Shown here: in pieces, positions 34,890 through 43,338 of the stretch
How positions within the stretch are numbered: the stretch's first letter is position 1
Layout of the letters: every line of letters begins with the position of its first letter
Assembly (NCBI RefSeq): GCF_900232995.1
Contig: NZ_OCVX01000002.1
Span: 1-50,020, forward strand
Origin: Mycobacterium simulans
GTDB taxonomy: Bacteria; Actinomycetota; Actinomycetes; Mycobacteriales; Mycobacteriaceae
Direction: 5' to 3'
Length of the DNA: 50,020 nt
Program-made: the position numbers and the translations under genes
Notes under the pieces: generated by a model
Databases searched by the model: none
What the model saw: only the letters and a program-made list of their open reading frames with translations
Told to the model about the DNA's origin: nothing

Positions 34890-35995
34890 CGGGGTCCTTC
34901 CGAATATGTCGCGCCAAGGCAGGCAAGCTGTTGAGAAGCGGGGCCGAGGGTGAGTTCGTTGTGCTTGGCCCACAGAAAGTAGCGATGCAGCGGATAGCTG
35001 GTGTCGATGCCGATTCCGCCGTGCACGTGCTGGGTGGTGGCGGCGACTCGCGCGCCCGCCTCGGCGGCCCAGAATTTCGCCATGCGGGCCGCCCGCTCGG
35101 CGGGGCGACCGTTAGCGGCGAGCCAGGCCGCGTGCCAGGTGGGCCAGCGGATCGCCTCGACGTCGATGAATGCGTCGGCCATTCGCTGTTGGACCGCCTG
35201 GAAGCTGCCGATCGGCCGGCCGAATTGCTCACGCCCCGTGGTGTATTCGGCGGCGATGTGCAACGCTCGGTCGGCGACGCCGAGCTGGATCGCGCACAGT
35301 CCGATCAGGGCGCGGGTGTAGAGCGACTCGATCTCCCCAGCGAGCCGGTCCTGATCGGAAACGACTGCGCCATCCAGGAATACGTCGGCGTGCGGTTCGC
35401 GGTTGGTGGTCTTCACCGGGCTCACCTGTACGCCGGGGGCGTCCGTCGCCAGCAGAAACAGGCCGGTATCACCGTTGTCGGTGGTGGCCGGGATTAGCAC
35501 TGCGTCGGCCAATTGGGCGGCAGGCACCAGCTCCTTGGCCCCGTCGAGGCGCCAGGTGCCGCCGTCGCGGTGCGCTGTGGTGGCAGGGTGCGTGGGGTCG
35601 GAGCGGCCCGGCTCGGCCAGGCCCGCGCTCAGGATGCGCTCTCCCGCAACGACACCGGGAAGAAAGCGTTGCCGTTGCTCCGGATTGCCGTGACGCGCAA
35701 TCGGATCGGCGCCCAGCACCAGCGTGGCGTAGGCCGGCACCGGCGCGACGCTCCAGCCGACCTCGGCCAGCAGCATCCCGAGTTCCACGAAGCCGCCGCC
35801 GTTACCGCCCACCGACTCCGGCAAGGCTGTGCCTAACAGGTCGACGCTCGCGAGTTCCTTCCAGAGCGCCGCGTCGTAGCGGGGGCCCGAGCCCGCTTCG
35901 AGTTCGGTCAGGCGTTTCGGTGTGGCCCGCCGCTCGAAGAGTTCGCGGGCAAGCTTGGAGATGGTCTCCTGTTCTTCGGTGAACGTGAAATCCAT
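34886..35995 (-). CDS. Acyl-CoA dehydrogenase (FadE28/29-type subunit)
   Basis: A 369-residue acyl-CoA dehydrogenase: MDFTFTEEQETISKLARELF, GLAEPGRSDPTHPATT for the FAD/substrate loop, and REQFGRPIGSFQAVQQRMAD for the third domain. The rather short and Ala-rich character resembles the smaller subunit of heterotetrameric sterol side-chain dehydrogenases such as FadE28-FadE29, where only one subunit type carries a full active site. Another dehydrogenase gene three positions upstream in the same operon would supply the second subunit. It stops in an ATGA overlap with the MaoC gene. Confidence 0.9.
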   Translation of the reverse strand: MDFTFTEEQETISKLARELFERRATPKRLTELEAGSGPRYDAALWKELASVDLLGTALPESVGGNGGGFVELGMLLAEVGWSVAPVPAYATLVLGADPIARHGNPEQRQRFLPGVVAGERILSAGLAEPGRSDPTHPATTAHRDGGTWRLDGAKELVPAAQLADAVLIPATTDNGDTGLFLLATDAPGVQVSPVKTTNREPHADVFLDGAVVSDQDRLAGEIESLYTRALIGLCAIQLGVADRALHIAAEYTTGREQFGRPIGSFQAVQQRMADAFIDVEAIRWPTWHAAWLAANGRPAERAARMAKFWAAEAGARVAATTQHVHGGIGIDTSYPLHRYFLWAKHNELTLGPASQQLACLGATYSEGPR

Positions 35996-36001
35996 GAGCG
36001 G

Positions 36002-36400
36002 CTACCTGGCCGGCCGGAACTGGTGCAGCACAACGTTGTTATCGAAATCCTGGTAGAAGACCTCGATCGGCATTCCGGCCGTGACATCCGTCGGGTCGAT
36101 ATCGCACAAGTTGGACACCAGCCGCACGCCTTCGGCGAGCTCTACCAGCACGACGATGTAGGGATACTCGATAAACGGGAACCGCGGCTGGTGTGGCATC
36201 ACGTAGCTGTAAACCGTCCCGCGGCCGGACGACTCGATGGTCTCCCACTCCAACGAACGGCACTGCGGGCACATCGGCCGCGGCGGGTGGCGCAACGTCC
36301 CGCATCCGCCGCAGCGCTGGATCAGGAGCTTGTGCTCGCGCAGGCCGTTCCAGAAGAATTCGGTGTCCGGGCTGATCGCCGGGGCCAGTCGCGTCGCCAT
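36002..36400 (-). CDS. DUF35 zinc-ribbon/OB-fold protein (ChsH2 C-terminal domain equivalent)
   Basis: A 132-residue protein from ATG 36400 (MATRLAPAISPDTEFFWNGL). A rubredoxin-like zinc ribbon (CGGCGTLRHPPRPMCPQC) is followed by an OB-fold (GTVYSYVMPHQPRFPFIEYP to EVFYQDF). Such DUF35 domains bind Ltp2-type aldolases and are needed for their activity. In M. tuberculosis this domain is fused to a MaoC domain in ChsH2; here it is a separate gene whose ATG shares one base with the MaoC stop codon (TGATG). The split is a natural gene arrangement, not a frameshift inside a domain. Confidence 0.9.
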   Translation of the reverse strand: MATRLAPAISPDTEFFWNGLREHKLLIQRCGGCGTLRHPPRPMCPQCRSLEWETIESSGRGTVYSYVMPHQPRFPFIEYPYIVVLVELAEGVRLVSNLCDIDPTDVTAGMPIEVFYQDFDNNVVLHQFRPAR

Positions 36401-36942
36401 CAGCGCTCCGGCCTGAATCGCAACACCCGGAATCTTTGCCGCCCCAGCACTTCTCCATGCTGGTCGGTATAGGTTGTCAGCCACGTCAGAAAGAACCCGG
36501 TGCCCAGCGCCGTCTTCTTCTCGTCGGAAACCGATTCGTACACCGTCGTCGCGCTGATCACATCGCCCAGCCGGGGGTAACGTTCGATCTCGAACTCCGA
36601 GTTCGTCGCCACCGTGCTGGTGTACCCGGCCTCATCGAGGAATGCCGTTGGGTTGGTTTTGATTTCCACGGGGGCGCCGCCCCGGTCACCGATCCCTTCC
36701 AGTTTCGGCGACGGCATCGTCCACGTTTGCAGCATGACCGGCGGCGACACGATGCCGCCAAACCGCGACGAGGCCGCAAACTCCGGGTCGAGGTAGACGG
36801 GATTCATGTCGTCGAGCGCGTGCGCCCAATGCCGAATCATCGGCTGGTTCACCGGATCCGGTGCCGCCGACGGCTTTCCGGTACCGCCGGTGGGCCGGCC
36901 GACCAGCGCCCGCACTTTGGCTTGAACTTCTGAGTCGGTCAC
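36400..36942 (-). CDS. MaoC-like hydratase (ChsH2 N-terminal domain equivalent)
   Basis: A 180-residue hot-dog protein from GTG 36942, which overlaps the upstream dehydrogenase stop (GTGA). Key parts are IRHWAHALDDMNPVYLDPEF, FGGIVSPPVMLQTW and YPRLGDVISATTVYESVSDE with KTALGTGFFLTW. It corresponds to the N-terminal MaoC domain of ChsH2 (Rv3542c) and should form a heteromeric enoyl-CoA hydratase with the ChsH1-type protein encoded at 34446. The DUF35 part follows as its own gene in coupled translation. Confidence 0.9.
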   Translation of the reverse strand: MTDSEVQAKVRALVGRPTGGTGKPSAAPDPVNQPMIRHWAHALDDMNPVYLDPEFAASSRFGGIVSPPVMLQTWTMPSPKLEGIGDRGGAPVEIKTNPTAFLDEAGYTSTVATNSEFEIERYPRLGDVISATTVYESVSDEKKTALGTGFFLTWLTTYTDQHGEVLGRQRFRVLRFRPER

Positions 36943-38156
36943 CTAGGCTGATCCTCCTGACTTGGCTCGCTTGTCTTGGTGCCCCGAAGGTCACGAGGTG
37001 CTCGCGGCATGCGTAATCCGGCCATTGCGATGATGTCACGCTGAATTTCGTTGGCGCCGCCGCCGAACGTGTTGATCACAGCCTGACGATAGGCGGTTTC
37101 CAGGGCGCCGCGCAGCGGCGCATCGGCGCCGCGGCGTATGCCGTTGCCGTCGAGCACTTCGAGTAGCTCGCGGGCCACCCGCTGGGTCAGCTCGGTGCCG
37201 AACACCTTGGCCGCCGACGCTTCGCCCATATTCAGCACACCTTTCGTGATCGCGGCGTTCACCCGCAGGTTGACCAGCTTGTAGGCGGCCACCTGCGCCT
37301 CCACCCGCGCCAACGCAAGCTGCACCCAGGGCTGGTCGATGACACGGCCACCGTCGAGTTCGGTGGTTTTGGTCCATTCCAAGGTCTTTTCGAACAGCGG
37401 CTCAAGAGCGCCGAGGTTGCCCAGGGCCGCGCGTTCGAAGTTCAGCTGGGTGGTGATCAGCTGCCAGCCTTGGTTCTCCGCGCCCACGAGTGCGCTCGCC
37501 GGGACCCGCACGTTGTCGTAGAACGTGGAGAACGTGGAGATGCCCGGCATGGTGTGCAGTGGCTGCCAGGAGAATCCGGGCGACGCGGTGGGCACGATGA
37601 AGATGGATATTCCCTTGTGCTTCTTGACGTTCGGATCGGTGCGCGCCGCCAGCCAGATGAAATCCGCATAGGCCGCGCCGCTGGTGAACATCTTCTGCCC
37701 GTTAATCACATACCCGTCGCCGTCGCGCACGGCCGCGGTGCGCAGCGAGGCCAGGTCACTTCCCGCACCCGGCTCGGAGTAGCCGATCGCGAACTCCACG
37801 CTGCCGTCCAGAATCGCCGTGAGGAACCGCTGCTTTTGTTCCTCGGTACCGTATTGCATCAGCGTCGGCCCAACGGTATTGAGGGTGACCAGTGGGACAG
37901 GAGCGTTGGCCCGGCGGGCTTCTTCCGAGAAGATGAACTGCTCGATCGCCGAGAATCCCCGTCCGCCATACTCTTTGGGCCAGCCCACGCCGAGCAGGTC
38001 GGCATCGGCCAACGCCCGGATGCAGTCCCGCACCGCGGGTCCACCCTCGATGTTTTCGCTGATCGCCGCGACGCGCTCGGGCGTCATCACCCGTTCCAGC
38101 GTGGCGCGCATTTCGGCGCGCAACTGCTCCTGCTCAGGGGTGTATTCGAGTTCCAC
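36939..38156 (-). CDS. Acyl-CoA dehydrogenase (FadE29/FadE26-like)
   Basis: A 405-residue acyl-CoA dehydrogenase: MELEYTPEQEQLRAEMRATL, GVGWPKEYGGRGFSAIEQ, GYSEPGAGSDLASLRTAAVR for the flavin loop, VINGQKMFTSGAAYADFIWL, and FGGGANEIQRDIIAMAGL at the C-terminus. It is longer than the other dehydrogenase of the operon and keeps all standard boxes, so it is probably the main subunit of an alpha2-beta2 enzyme acting on a branched side-chain acyl-CoA. It starts 3 bases after the P450 stop codon. Confidence 0.92.
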   Translation of the reverse strand: MELEYTPEQEQLRAEMRATLERVMTPERVAAISENIEGGPAVRDCIRALADADLLGVGWPKEYGGRGFSAIEQFIFSEEARRANAPVPLVTLNTVGPTLMQYGTEEQKQRFLTAILDGSVEFAIGYSEPGAGSDLASLRTAAVRDGDGYVINGQKMFTSGAAYADFIWLAARTDPNVKKHKGISIFIVPTASPGFSWQPLHTMPGISTFSTFYDNVRVPASALVGAENQGWQLITTQLNFERAALGNLGALEPLFEKTLEWTKTTELDGGRVIDQPWVQLALARVEAQVAAYKLVNLRVNAAITKGVLNMGEASAAKVFGTELTQRVARELLEVLDGNGIRRGADAPLRGALETAYRQAVINTFGGGANEIQRDIIAMAGLRMPRAPRDLRGTKTSEPSQEDQPR

Positions 38157-38159
38157 CGG

Positions 38160-39347
38160 CTACGACCCCAGCCTCACCGGCATCCGTTTGACCCCGGGCA
38201 CCATGGTGGCCCGCACCCGGCTCACGTCACCAACCAGCTCGAGTCGCGGAAAGCGGCGCAACAGCTCGTCGAACAGCAGGCACGCCTCAAGCCGCGCCAA
38301 TTGCGCGCCCAGACAAGAATGTTCACCGCAGCCGAATGCAATGTGCGGGTTGGGATGGCGGGTCACCTTGAACTGTTCGGAGTCGTCACCGAAGATGTCC
38401 TCGTCGCGGTTGGCGGAGCCGTAGAGCATCACCACCACATCGCCTTGCCGGATCGGCTGCCCGCGGATCTCGACGTCGACCGTCGCGGTGCGCGCCATGT
38501 GCACCACCGGGCTGTTCCACCGCAGCATTTCTTCGACGGCGCCCGGGATCAGGGCAGGGTTGTCGACCAGCAGGTGGCATTGGTCGGGGTGCTCGATCAG
38601 CGCCTGGGTGCCTAGTGCGATCAGGTTCCGGGTGGTCTCGTTGCCTGCCACCAACAGCAGGAACGCGAAGTTGACCAGTTCGTCGTCGCTTAACGAGTGT
38701 CCGTCGATTTCAGCGTTGACCAGGATCGAGAGCATGTCCTCGCGCGCTTCCGCGCGCCGATCCGTGATCAGCTTCTGGAAGTACTCGTAGAGCTGGCCGA
38801 TGGCCACGAAGGTATCGAGTTCGATCTCGGGGTCGGCGGTTCCAGTGGTCGCGTCAGACCAGGCTCGGAATTGCTCCCAATCGTCGGGTGGGGCGCCGAG
38901 CAGCTCGGCGATGATGCGGGTGGGCAGCGGAGCGGCGATCTCTTCGGCGAATTCGTGGGTGGAACCGGGTTCGATGCCGTCGAGGATGCCGCGCACAATC
39001 TCGCGGATCTTTGGCTCCAGGATGGCCACCTGCCGTCGGGTGAACCCTGAGTTGATCAGTTTGCGCAGTTGTCGGTGCCGCGGCGGGTCGCTGAAGATCA
39101 GGCTGCCTTTTTGCACCGGGTTCGTCAGCGCCGGGTCGGGAATGGTGATGCCGTTGGCCGAGGAGAACATGGCCGGGTTGATCGACACGAAGCGGATGTC
39201 TTCGTACTTGAGCAGCGCCCAGAAGTTGGTGACGTCGTTCCAGCACACCGGCGCCGTCGCGCGCAGCTCCTTGAATGCCGGATAGGGGTTGCCTGCGTAG
39301 AAATCGGGGGAGTGCAGTGGGAACCTGGTATGCCTTGTGGTGTGCAC
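38160..39347 (-). CDS. Cytochrome P450, first gene of side-chain catabolic operon
   Basis: A 395-residue soluble P450. The I-helix has VAGNETTRNL, the K-helix EEMLRW, and the heme loop FGCGEHSCLGAQ with Cys345 as ligand. Position at the head of an igr-like operon parallels CYP125 in M. tuberculosis, which hydroxylates the terminal methyl of the cholesterol side chain. The sequence reads like a CYP124/125/142-type or terpene-hydroxylating P450, but I cannot assign the family by eye. It is followed tightly by the dehydrogenase and MaoC genes, so the product should feed the same pathway. Confidence 0.92.
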   Translation of the reverse strand: MHTTRHTRFPLHSPDFYAGNPYPAFKELRATAPVCWNDVTNFWALLKYEDIRFVSINPAMFSSANGITIPDPALTNPVQKGSLIFSDPPRHRQLRKLINSGFTRRQVAILEPKIREIVRGILDGIEPGSTHEFAEEIAAPLPTRIIAELLGAPPDDWEQFRAWSDATTGTADPEIELDTFVAIGQLYEYFQKLITDRRAEAREDMLSILVNAEIDGHSLSDDELVNFAFLLLVAGNETTRNLIALGTQALIEHPDQCHLLVDNPALIPGAVEEMLRWNSPVVHMARTATVDVEIRGQPIRQGDVVVMLYGSANRDEDIFGDDSEQFKVTRHPNPHIAFGCGEHSCLGAQLARLEACLLFDELLRRFPRLELVGDVSRVRATMVPGVKRMPVRLGS

Positions 39348-39373
39348 GGCGGCCCTCCCGGGAGCTGCGATCC

Positions 39374-39463
39374 GACAGATCGGCGCTATCTGTCTTGTGA
39401 GTCGTGTCTACTCCGCATTGGTCACCACTGTCAATTGACCTGAAGGTCCGACGGGTGTACACC
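39374..39463. promoter_or_regulatory. Divergent control region with three palindromes
   Basis: The 151-base region between the divergent P450 operon and the aldehyde dehydrogenase gene has GACAGAT-7-ATCTGTC (39374-39394), the perfect 10-base palindrome GTCAATTGAC (39430-39439) and GGTGTACACC (39454-39463). None is the known KstR or KstR2 motif as I remember it. One or more are likely operators of the TetR protein encoded at the end of the operon, giving joint control of both arms of the pathway. Confidence 0.55.
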
Positions 39464-39498
39464 AAGTGTTTAGATGACCGACGATCGGGTGGGATGAA

Positions 39499-40941
39499 AT
39501 GCTTGTCGACACGTACCAGCTCTATATCGACGGACAGTGGATCGAGCCGCAGGACGGTCGCTACGACGATGTCTCCCCGGCCACCGAGGCGATCATCGCC
39601 ACCGCGCCCGATGCCAGCGTCGGCCAGGTCGGCGACGCGATCGCCGCCGCACGGCGTGCGTTCGACGACGGACCGTGGGGCACCATGGCTCCCCAAGAGC
39701 GCGCAGCCTGTCTCACTCAGCTCGGCGACGCGCTGCAGAAGCACAACGACGAGTTCTTTGCGCTGTCCCAAGTCGAGTGGGGTTGCATCGCCAATGAGCG
39801 CGTGATGCAGGTCGACGGCGCCGGTTACATGTCCATGCACGCCGCCCAGCTCGCCGCGAAGTTGGCCGACAAGCCGATCACCGGCGTCGGTGCCGGGACG
39901 ACGTTGCTGCGGTACGAGCCGCTGGGCGTCGTATCGATTCTGACGCCGTGGAACTTCCCGCACTGTCTCAACGTCATGAAGGTCAATAACGCGCTGGCCG
40001 CGGGCAACACGGTCGTCCTCAAACCCTCGCCGCTGACGCCGCTTGCCGGGCTTGCGCTGGCGCGGATCATCGACGAGTACACCGACATTCCACCAGGTGT
40101 GGTCAACGTCGTCACGCCGTCGCGTGTCGAGGCCGCGAAGTTACTCACCACCGATCCGCGAATCGACATGGTCAGCTTCACCGGCAGCTCGGCCATCGGG
40201 TGTGAGGTCATGTCCGCGGCGGGTCAAACCATGAAGCGGATTTTGCTTGAGTGCGGCGGGAAGTCGGCCAGCATCGTGTTGGACGACACCGAACTGACCG
40301 ACCAAATGCTCGAGCAGATGCTGTTCGACTGCTGCTCGTTGCACGCCGGGCAGGCCTGCATCCTGCACAGCCGGTTGTTGCTTCCCGAATCGATGCATGA
40401 CGAGGTTGTCGATCGGCTTGTCGCATTGGCTCGTGACGTAAAGGTCGGTGACCCAACGGATCCGGACGTGCGAATGGGGCCGCTGATCAGTGCGGCACAG
40501 CGGGACCGGGTTGCAACGCACGTCAACGGGGCGGTCAACGACGGAGCCAAATTGGTGACCGGTGGCGGGCGCCCGGCCGGATTTGACGTCGGCTTCTATT
40601 ATGAGCCAACGATTCTCACCGACGTCGACCCGGACTCGACCGTCGCTCAAGAAGAAGTGTTCGGGCCGGTGTTGAGCGTGCTGCGCTACCGTGACGACGA
40701 CGACGCGGTGGCGATCGCGAACAACTCTCGGTACGGACTTTCCGGTGCGGTGTGGGGTGCCGACGTGGACCGGGCCGTCGGTGTTGCTCGGCGCATTCGC
40801 ACCGGGCAGATCGCGGTCAACGGTTGTGGTCCGGGAGATGCGCCGTTCGGTGGCTTCAAGCTGAGCGGGTTCGGGCGTGAGGGCGGCGGAATCGGCGGCC
40901 TGTATCAGTACATGGAGCCGATGGCCATCGGGATTCCCTGA
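39499..40941 (+). CDS. Aldehyde dehydrogenase
   Basis: A 480-residue NAD(P)+-dependent aldehyde dehydrogenase. The cofactor and active-site boxes are complete: LTPWNFPHCLNVMKVNNALA, FTGSSAIG, LLECGGKSASIVLDD with Glu251, and HAGQACILHSRLLLP with the nucleophile Cys287, then EEVFGPVLSVL. It would oxidise the aldehyde from the P450 and alcohol dehydrogenase steps to a carboxylic acid. It is divergent from the P450 operon and its TGA overlaps the start codon of the CoA-transferase gene (TGATGG), so both are co-translated. Confidence 0.93.
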   Translation: MLVDTYQLYIDGQWIEPQDGRYDDVSPATEAIIATAPDASVGQVGDAIAAARRAFDDGPWGTMAPQERAACLTQLGDALQKHNDEFFALSQVEWGCIANERVMQVDGAGYMSMHAAQLAAKLADKPITGVGAGTTLLRYEPLGVVSILTPWNFPHCLNVMKVNNALAAGNTVVLKPSPLTPLAGLALARIIDEYTDIPPGVVNVVTPSRVEAAKLLTTDPRIDMVSFTGSSAIGCEVMSAAGQTMKRILLECGGKSASIVLDDTELTDQMLEQMLFDCCSLHAGQACILHSRLLLPESMHDEVVDRLVALARDVKVGDPTDPDVRMGPLISAAQRDRVATHVNGAVNDGAKLVTGGGRPAGFDVGFYYEPTILTDVDPDSTVAQEEVFGPVLSVLRYRDDDDAVAIANNSRYGLSGAVWGADVDRAVGVARRIRTGQIAVNGCGPGDAPFGGFKLSGFGREGGGIGGLYQYMEPMAIGIP

Positions 40942-43154
40942 TGGCGGGACCCTTTGCGGGGCTCCGCGTGGTCGAAATCGCTACCGAGATTTCAGGTCCA
41001 TACGCCACAAAGCTTTTCGTGGACCTCGGCGCCGAGGTCAGCAAGATCGAACCGCCCGGCGGAGACCCGCTGCGCCGCTGGGGCCCGTTTCCCCGCGGCG
41101 TCACCGACCCGGAACGCTGCGGGCTGTTTGCGTATCTCAACGCCGGCAAGCGGTGCATCACTTTGGATCTGGGTGATCCGGCCGTGTCGGATCTTATTGC
41201 GCAGGCTGACCTCCTCGTCGAGGATCTGCCGCCGGGAACGCTGGAACGTCTGGGCCAGCTCAGCCCAAACCTGGTGGTGCTCCGCATTTCTCCGTTCGGT
41301 CAGACCGGGCCGTGGCGTGATCGTCCGGCCTCGCCGCTGACCCTGCAGGCGGTATCGGGCTGGATCAGCGCCCGGGATCCCGACCGCCCGCCCGTGCAGG
41401 CCGGTGCCCGGATTGCCGAGTATGTCGCGGGTGCTTACGGTGCGCTGGGTGCGCTGACGGCACTGCGACAGGCGCGCGCAGGCCGGGTCACCGAAGTCGA
41501 TGTCTCGCAATTCGAGTCGCTGCTGTCGACGCTGCCCTATCCGATGCTGATGGCCGAGCGGATGCGCAGCCTCGGCCTTCCGGCGAACCTGAGGTCGTCG
41601 CCGATGCTGGGCGTGGTGCGGGCCGCCGACGGCTGGGTGGGCATCAATTGCCTGACCGGGCAGCATTGGCTCGACGTGTGCGCGATGCTCGGCCTGCCGG
41701 AATATGGCGAACACCAGATCGCGATCATGCTGGGTGGACCCGAACGCGCCGAATTCTTCGCCAAGGCAGCGCCATTGCTGGCCGAGCGGACGGTCGCCGA
41801 AACGGTCGAACTGAGCCAGGCGCTGCGCATTCCGGCCGCACCGGTCAACGATGGTGCCAGTGTGCTGGACTGTCCGCAGTACGCCAAGCGTGGGTTCTTC
41901 GTCGATGGTGGAGGGTTCTGGCGGCCAGGGTCTCCGTTCCGGTTCAGCGCGAGCGTAACGCCACGGCGAAAATCCGAGCCGAAAATCGCAGCGACGTTAC
42001 GCTCGCGGCCGGAGCCGTTCGCCGGACTGCGGGTGCTGGACCTGAGCACGTTTTGGGCCGGCGCATACCTGACCTGTTACCTCGGCGCATTCGGCGCCGA
42101 CATCGTCAAGGTCGAGTCCATCCAGCGCCCCGACGGGCATCGCTACTCGGGCGCGTTTCCCTTCGAGGGTGACGACTGGTACGAACGCAGCGCCATCTGG
42201 CAGGCCACCAACCTGAACAAGTGTGATCTCACCCTCGACCTGACGTCGCAGCGCGGCCGCGACATCGCGCGGAGGCTGGCCGCGCAGGCGGACGTGGTGG
42301 TGGAGAACTTCTCGCCGCGAGTGGTGGAGCATTTCGGGTTGGACTACGCGTCGCTGGTCTCGCTCAAGCCCGACGTGATCATGGTTCGGATGCCGGGGTT
42401 CGGTCTGGAAGGCCCGTGGCGCGAATACGTTGGCTGGGCGCTGAACATTGAGCAGACCTCCGGCATGTCGGCCGTCACCGGCTACCCCGATGGACCCCCG
42501 TGCAACCTGCAGGGTCCCGCGGATCCCATCGTCGGCGTGCACGCCGGCGTCGCGCTACTGGCCGCGCTCGAGCACCGCCGCCGCACCGGCGAGGGCCAAC
42601 TGATCGAGATCGCGCAAATCGAGGTCGCCGCGTGTGTGACCGCAGAACCGGTGATCGAGTACTCACTGAACGGCGTGGTGCGCCCACGAGAAGGTAACCG
42701 CCGGCGCGGCTACCTCCAGGGCGTCTACCCGACCTGCGAGGACGACGTGTGGGTGGCGCTGTCGGTGCCCGGTGGTGACGCGCTTGACCACGACGCGTTC
42801 GACGAAATGGTCGCCGGCTGGACTCAGACGCAGACAGCGAGTGTGATCGTGGAAACCCTTCGAGAACAAGGAATTCCAGCAGAGCAGGTGATTGCGCCGG
42901 GCCAGATGTATGACGTCCCGCAGCTCGACGCGCGTGGGTTCTACGAACAGTTCGAGCACCCGGTCACCGGACCGCGCCGCTATCCCGGCTGGCCGTTTCG
43001 CATCACCCCCGGACCGGCCCGCCAGCACCGGTTGGCTCCGCCGACGCTCGGCCAGCACAACGACGAGATCCTGCACGGTCTGGGGCTTTCCGACGACGAT
43101 CTGGCCGAGTTGCGTGACCGACGGGTCATCGGAGAGCAGGTGTTGAACGCCTAG
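40941..43154 (+). CDS. Two-domain CaiB/BaiF-type (class III) CoA-transferase
   Basis: A 737-residue protein made of two class III CoA-transferase units in tandem: residues ~1-360 (LRVVEIATEISGPYATKLF, LGAEVSKIEPPGGDPLRRWG) and ~365-737 (LRVLDLSTFWAGAYLTCYLG, GADIVKVESIQRPDG, VVVENFSPRVVEHFGLDY). At the position of the catalytic Asp the second unit has GPADPIVGVHAG, while the first has RIAEYVAGAYG, so the first half may be degenerate. The reaction would move CoA from a donor to the acid made by the aldehyde dehydrogenase. Fused duplicates of this family are known in sterol-degrading actinobacteria. The donor is unknown. Confidence 0.9.
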   Translation: MAGPFAGLRVVEIATEISGPYATKLFVDLGAEVSKIEPPGGDPLRRWGPFPRGVTDPERCGLFAYLNAGKRCITLDLGDPAVSDLIAQADLLVEDLPPGTLERLGQLSPNLVVLRISPFGQTGPWRDRPASPLTLQAVSGWISARDPDRPPVQAGARIAEYVAGAYGALGALTALRQARAGRVTEVDVSQFESLLSTLPYPMLMAERMRSLGLPANLRSSPMLGVVRAADGWVGINCLTGQHWLDVCAMLGLPEYGEHQIAIMLGGPERAEFFAKAAPLLAERTVAETVELSQALRIPAAPVNDGASVLDCPQYAKRGFFVDGGGFWRPGSPFRFSASVTPRRKSEPKIAATLRSRPEPFAGLRVLDLSTFWAGAYLTCYLGAFGADIVKVESIQRPDGHRYSGAFPFEGDDWYERSAIWQATNLNKCDLTLDLTSQRGRDIARRLAAQADVVVENFSPRVVEHFGLDYASLVSLKPDVIMVRMPGFGLEGPWREYVGWALNIEQTSGMSAVTGYPDGPPCNLQGPADPIVGVHAGVALLAALEHRRRTGEGQLIEIAQIEVAACVTAEPVIEYSLNGVVRPREGNRRRGYLQGVYPTCEDDVWVALSVPGGDALDHDAFDEMVAGWTQTQTASVIVETLREQGIPAEQVIAPGQMYDVPQLDARGFYEQFEHPVTGPRRYPGWPFRITPGPARQHRLAPPTLGQHNDEILHGLGLSDDDLAELRDRRVIGEQVLNA

Positions 43155-43338
43155 GGTGGTCGACCGGCACCGCCGCGGATGGCGGTATGGCCAAAATGTC
43201 CAGAATCGGGGTGCTGCAGGGCCAGTCTGCACATAGTGGCGGTGGGCAAATCCGTGTATTCGATTTAGTGACATTCAGCGGTGTGTTTCCGATCGAAGAA
43301 CAGCACGGGTTTGTGATGCCATCAGCAGAGGGAAATCG

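Noticed and set aside
36401..36484. Longer start for the DUF35 gene
   Set aside because: The ATG at 36400 overlaps the MaoC stop in TGATG and yields the conserved N-terminus.
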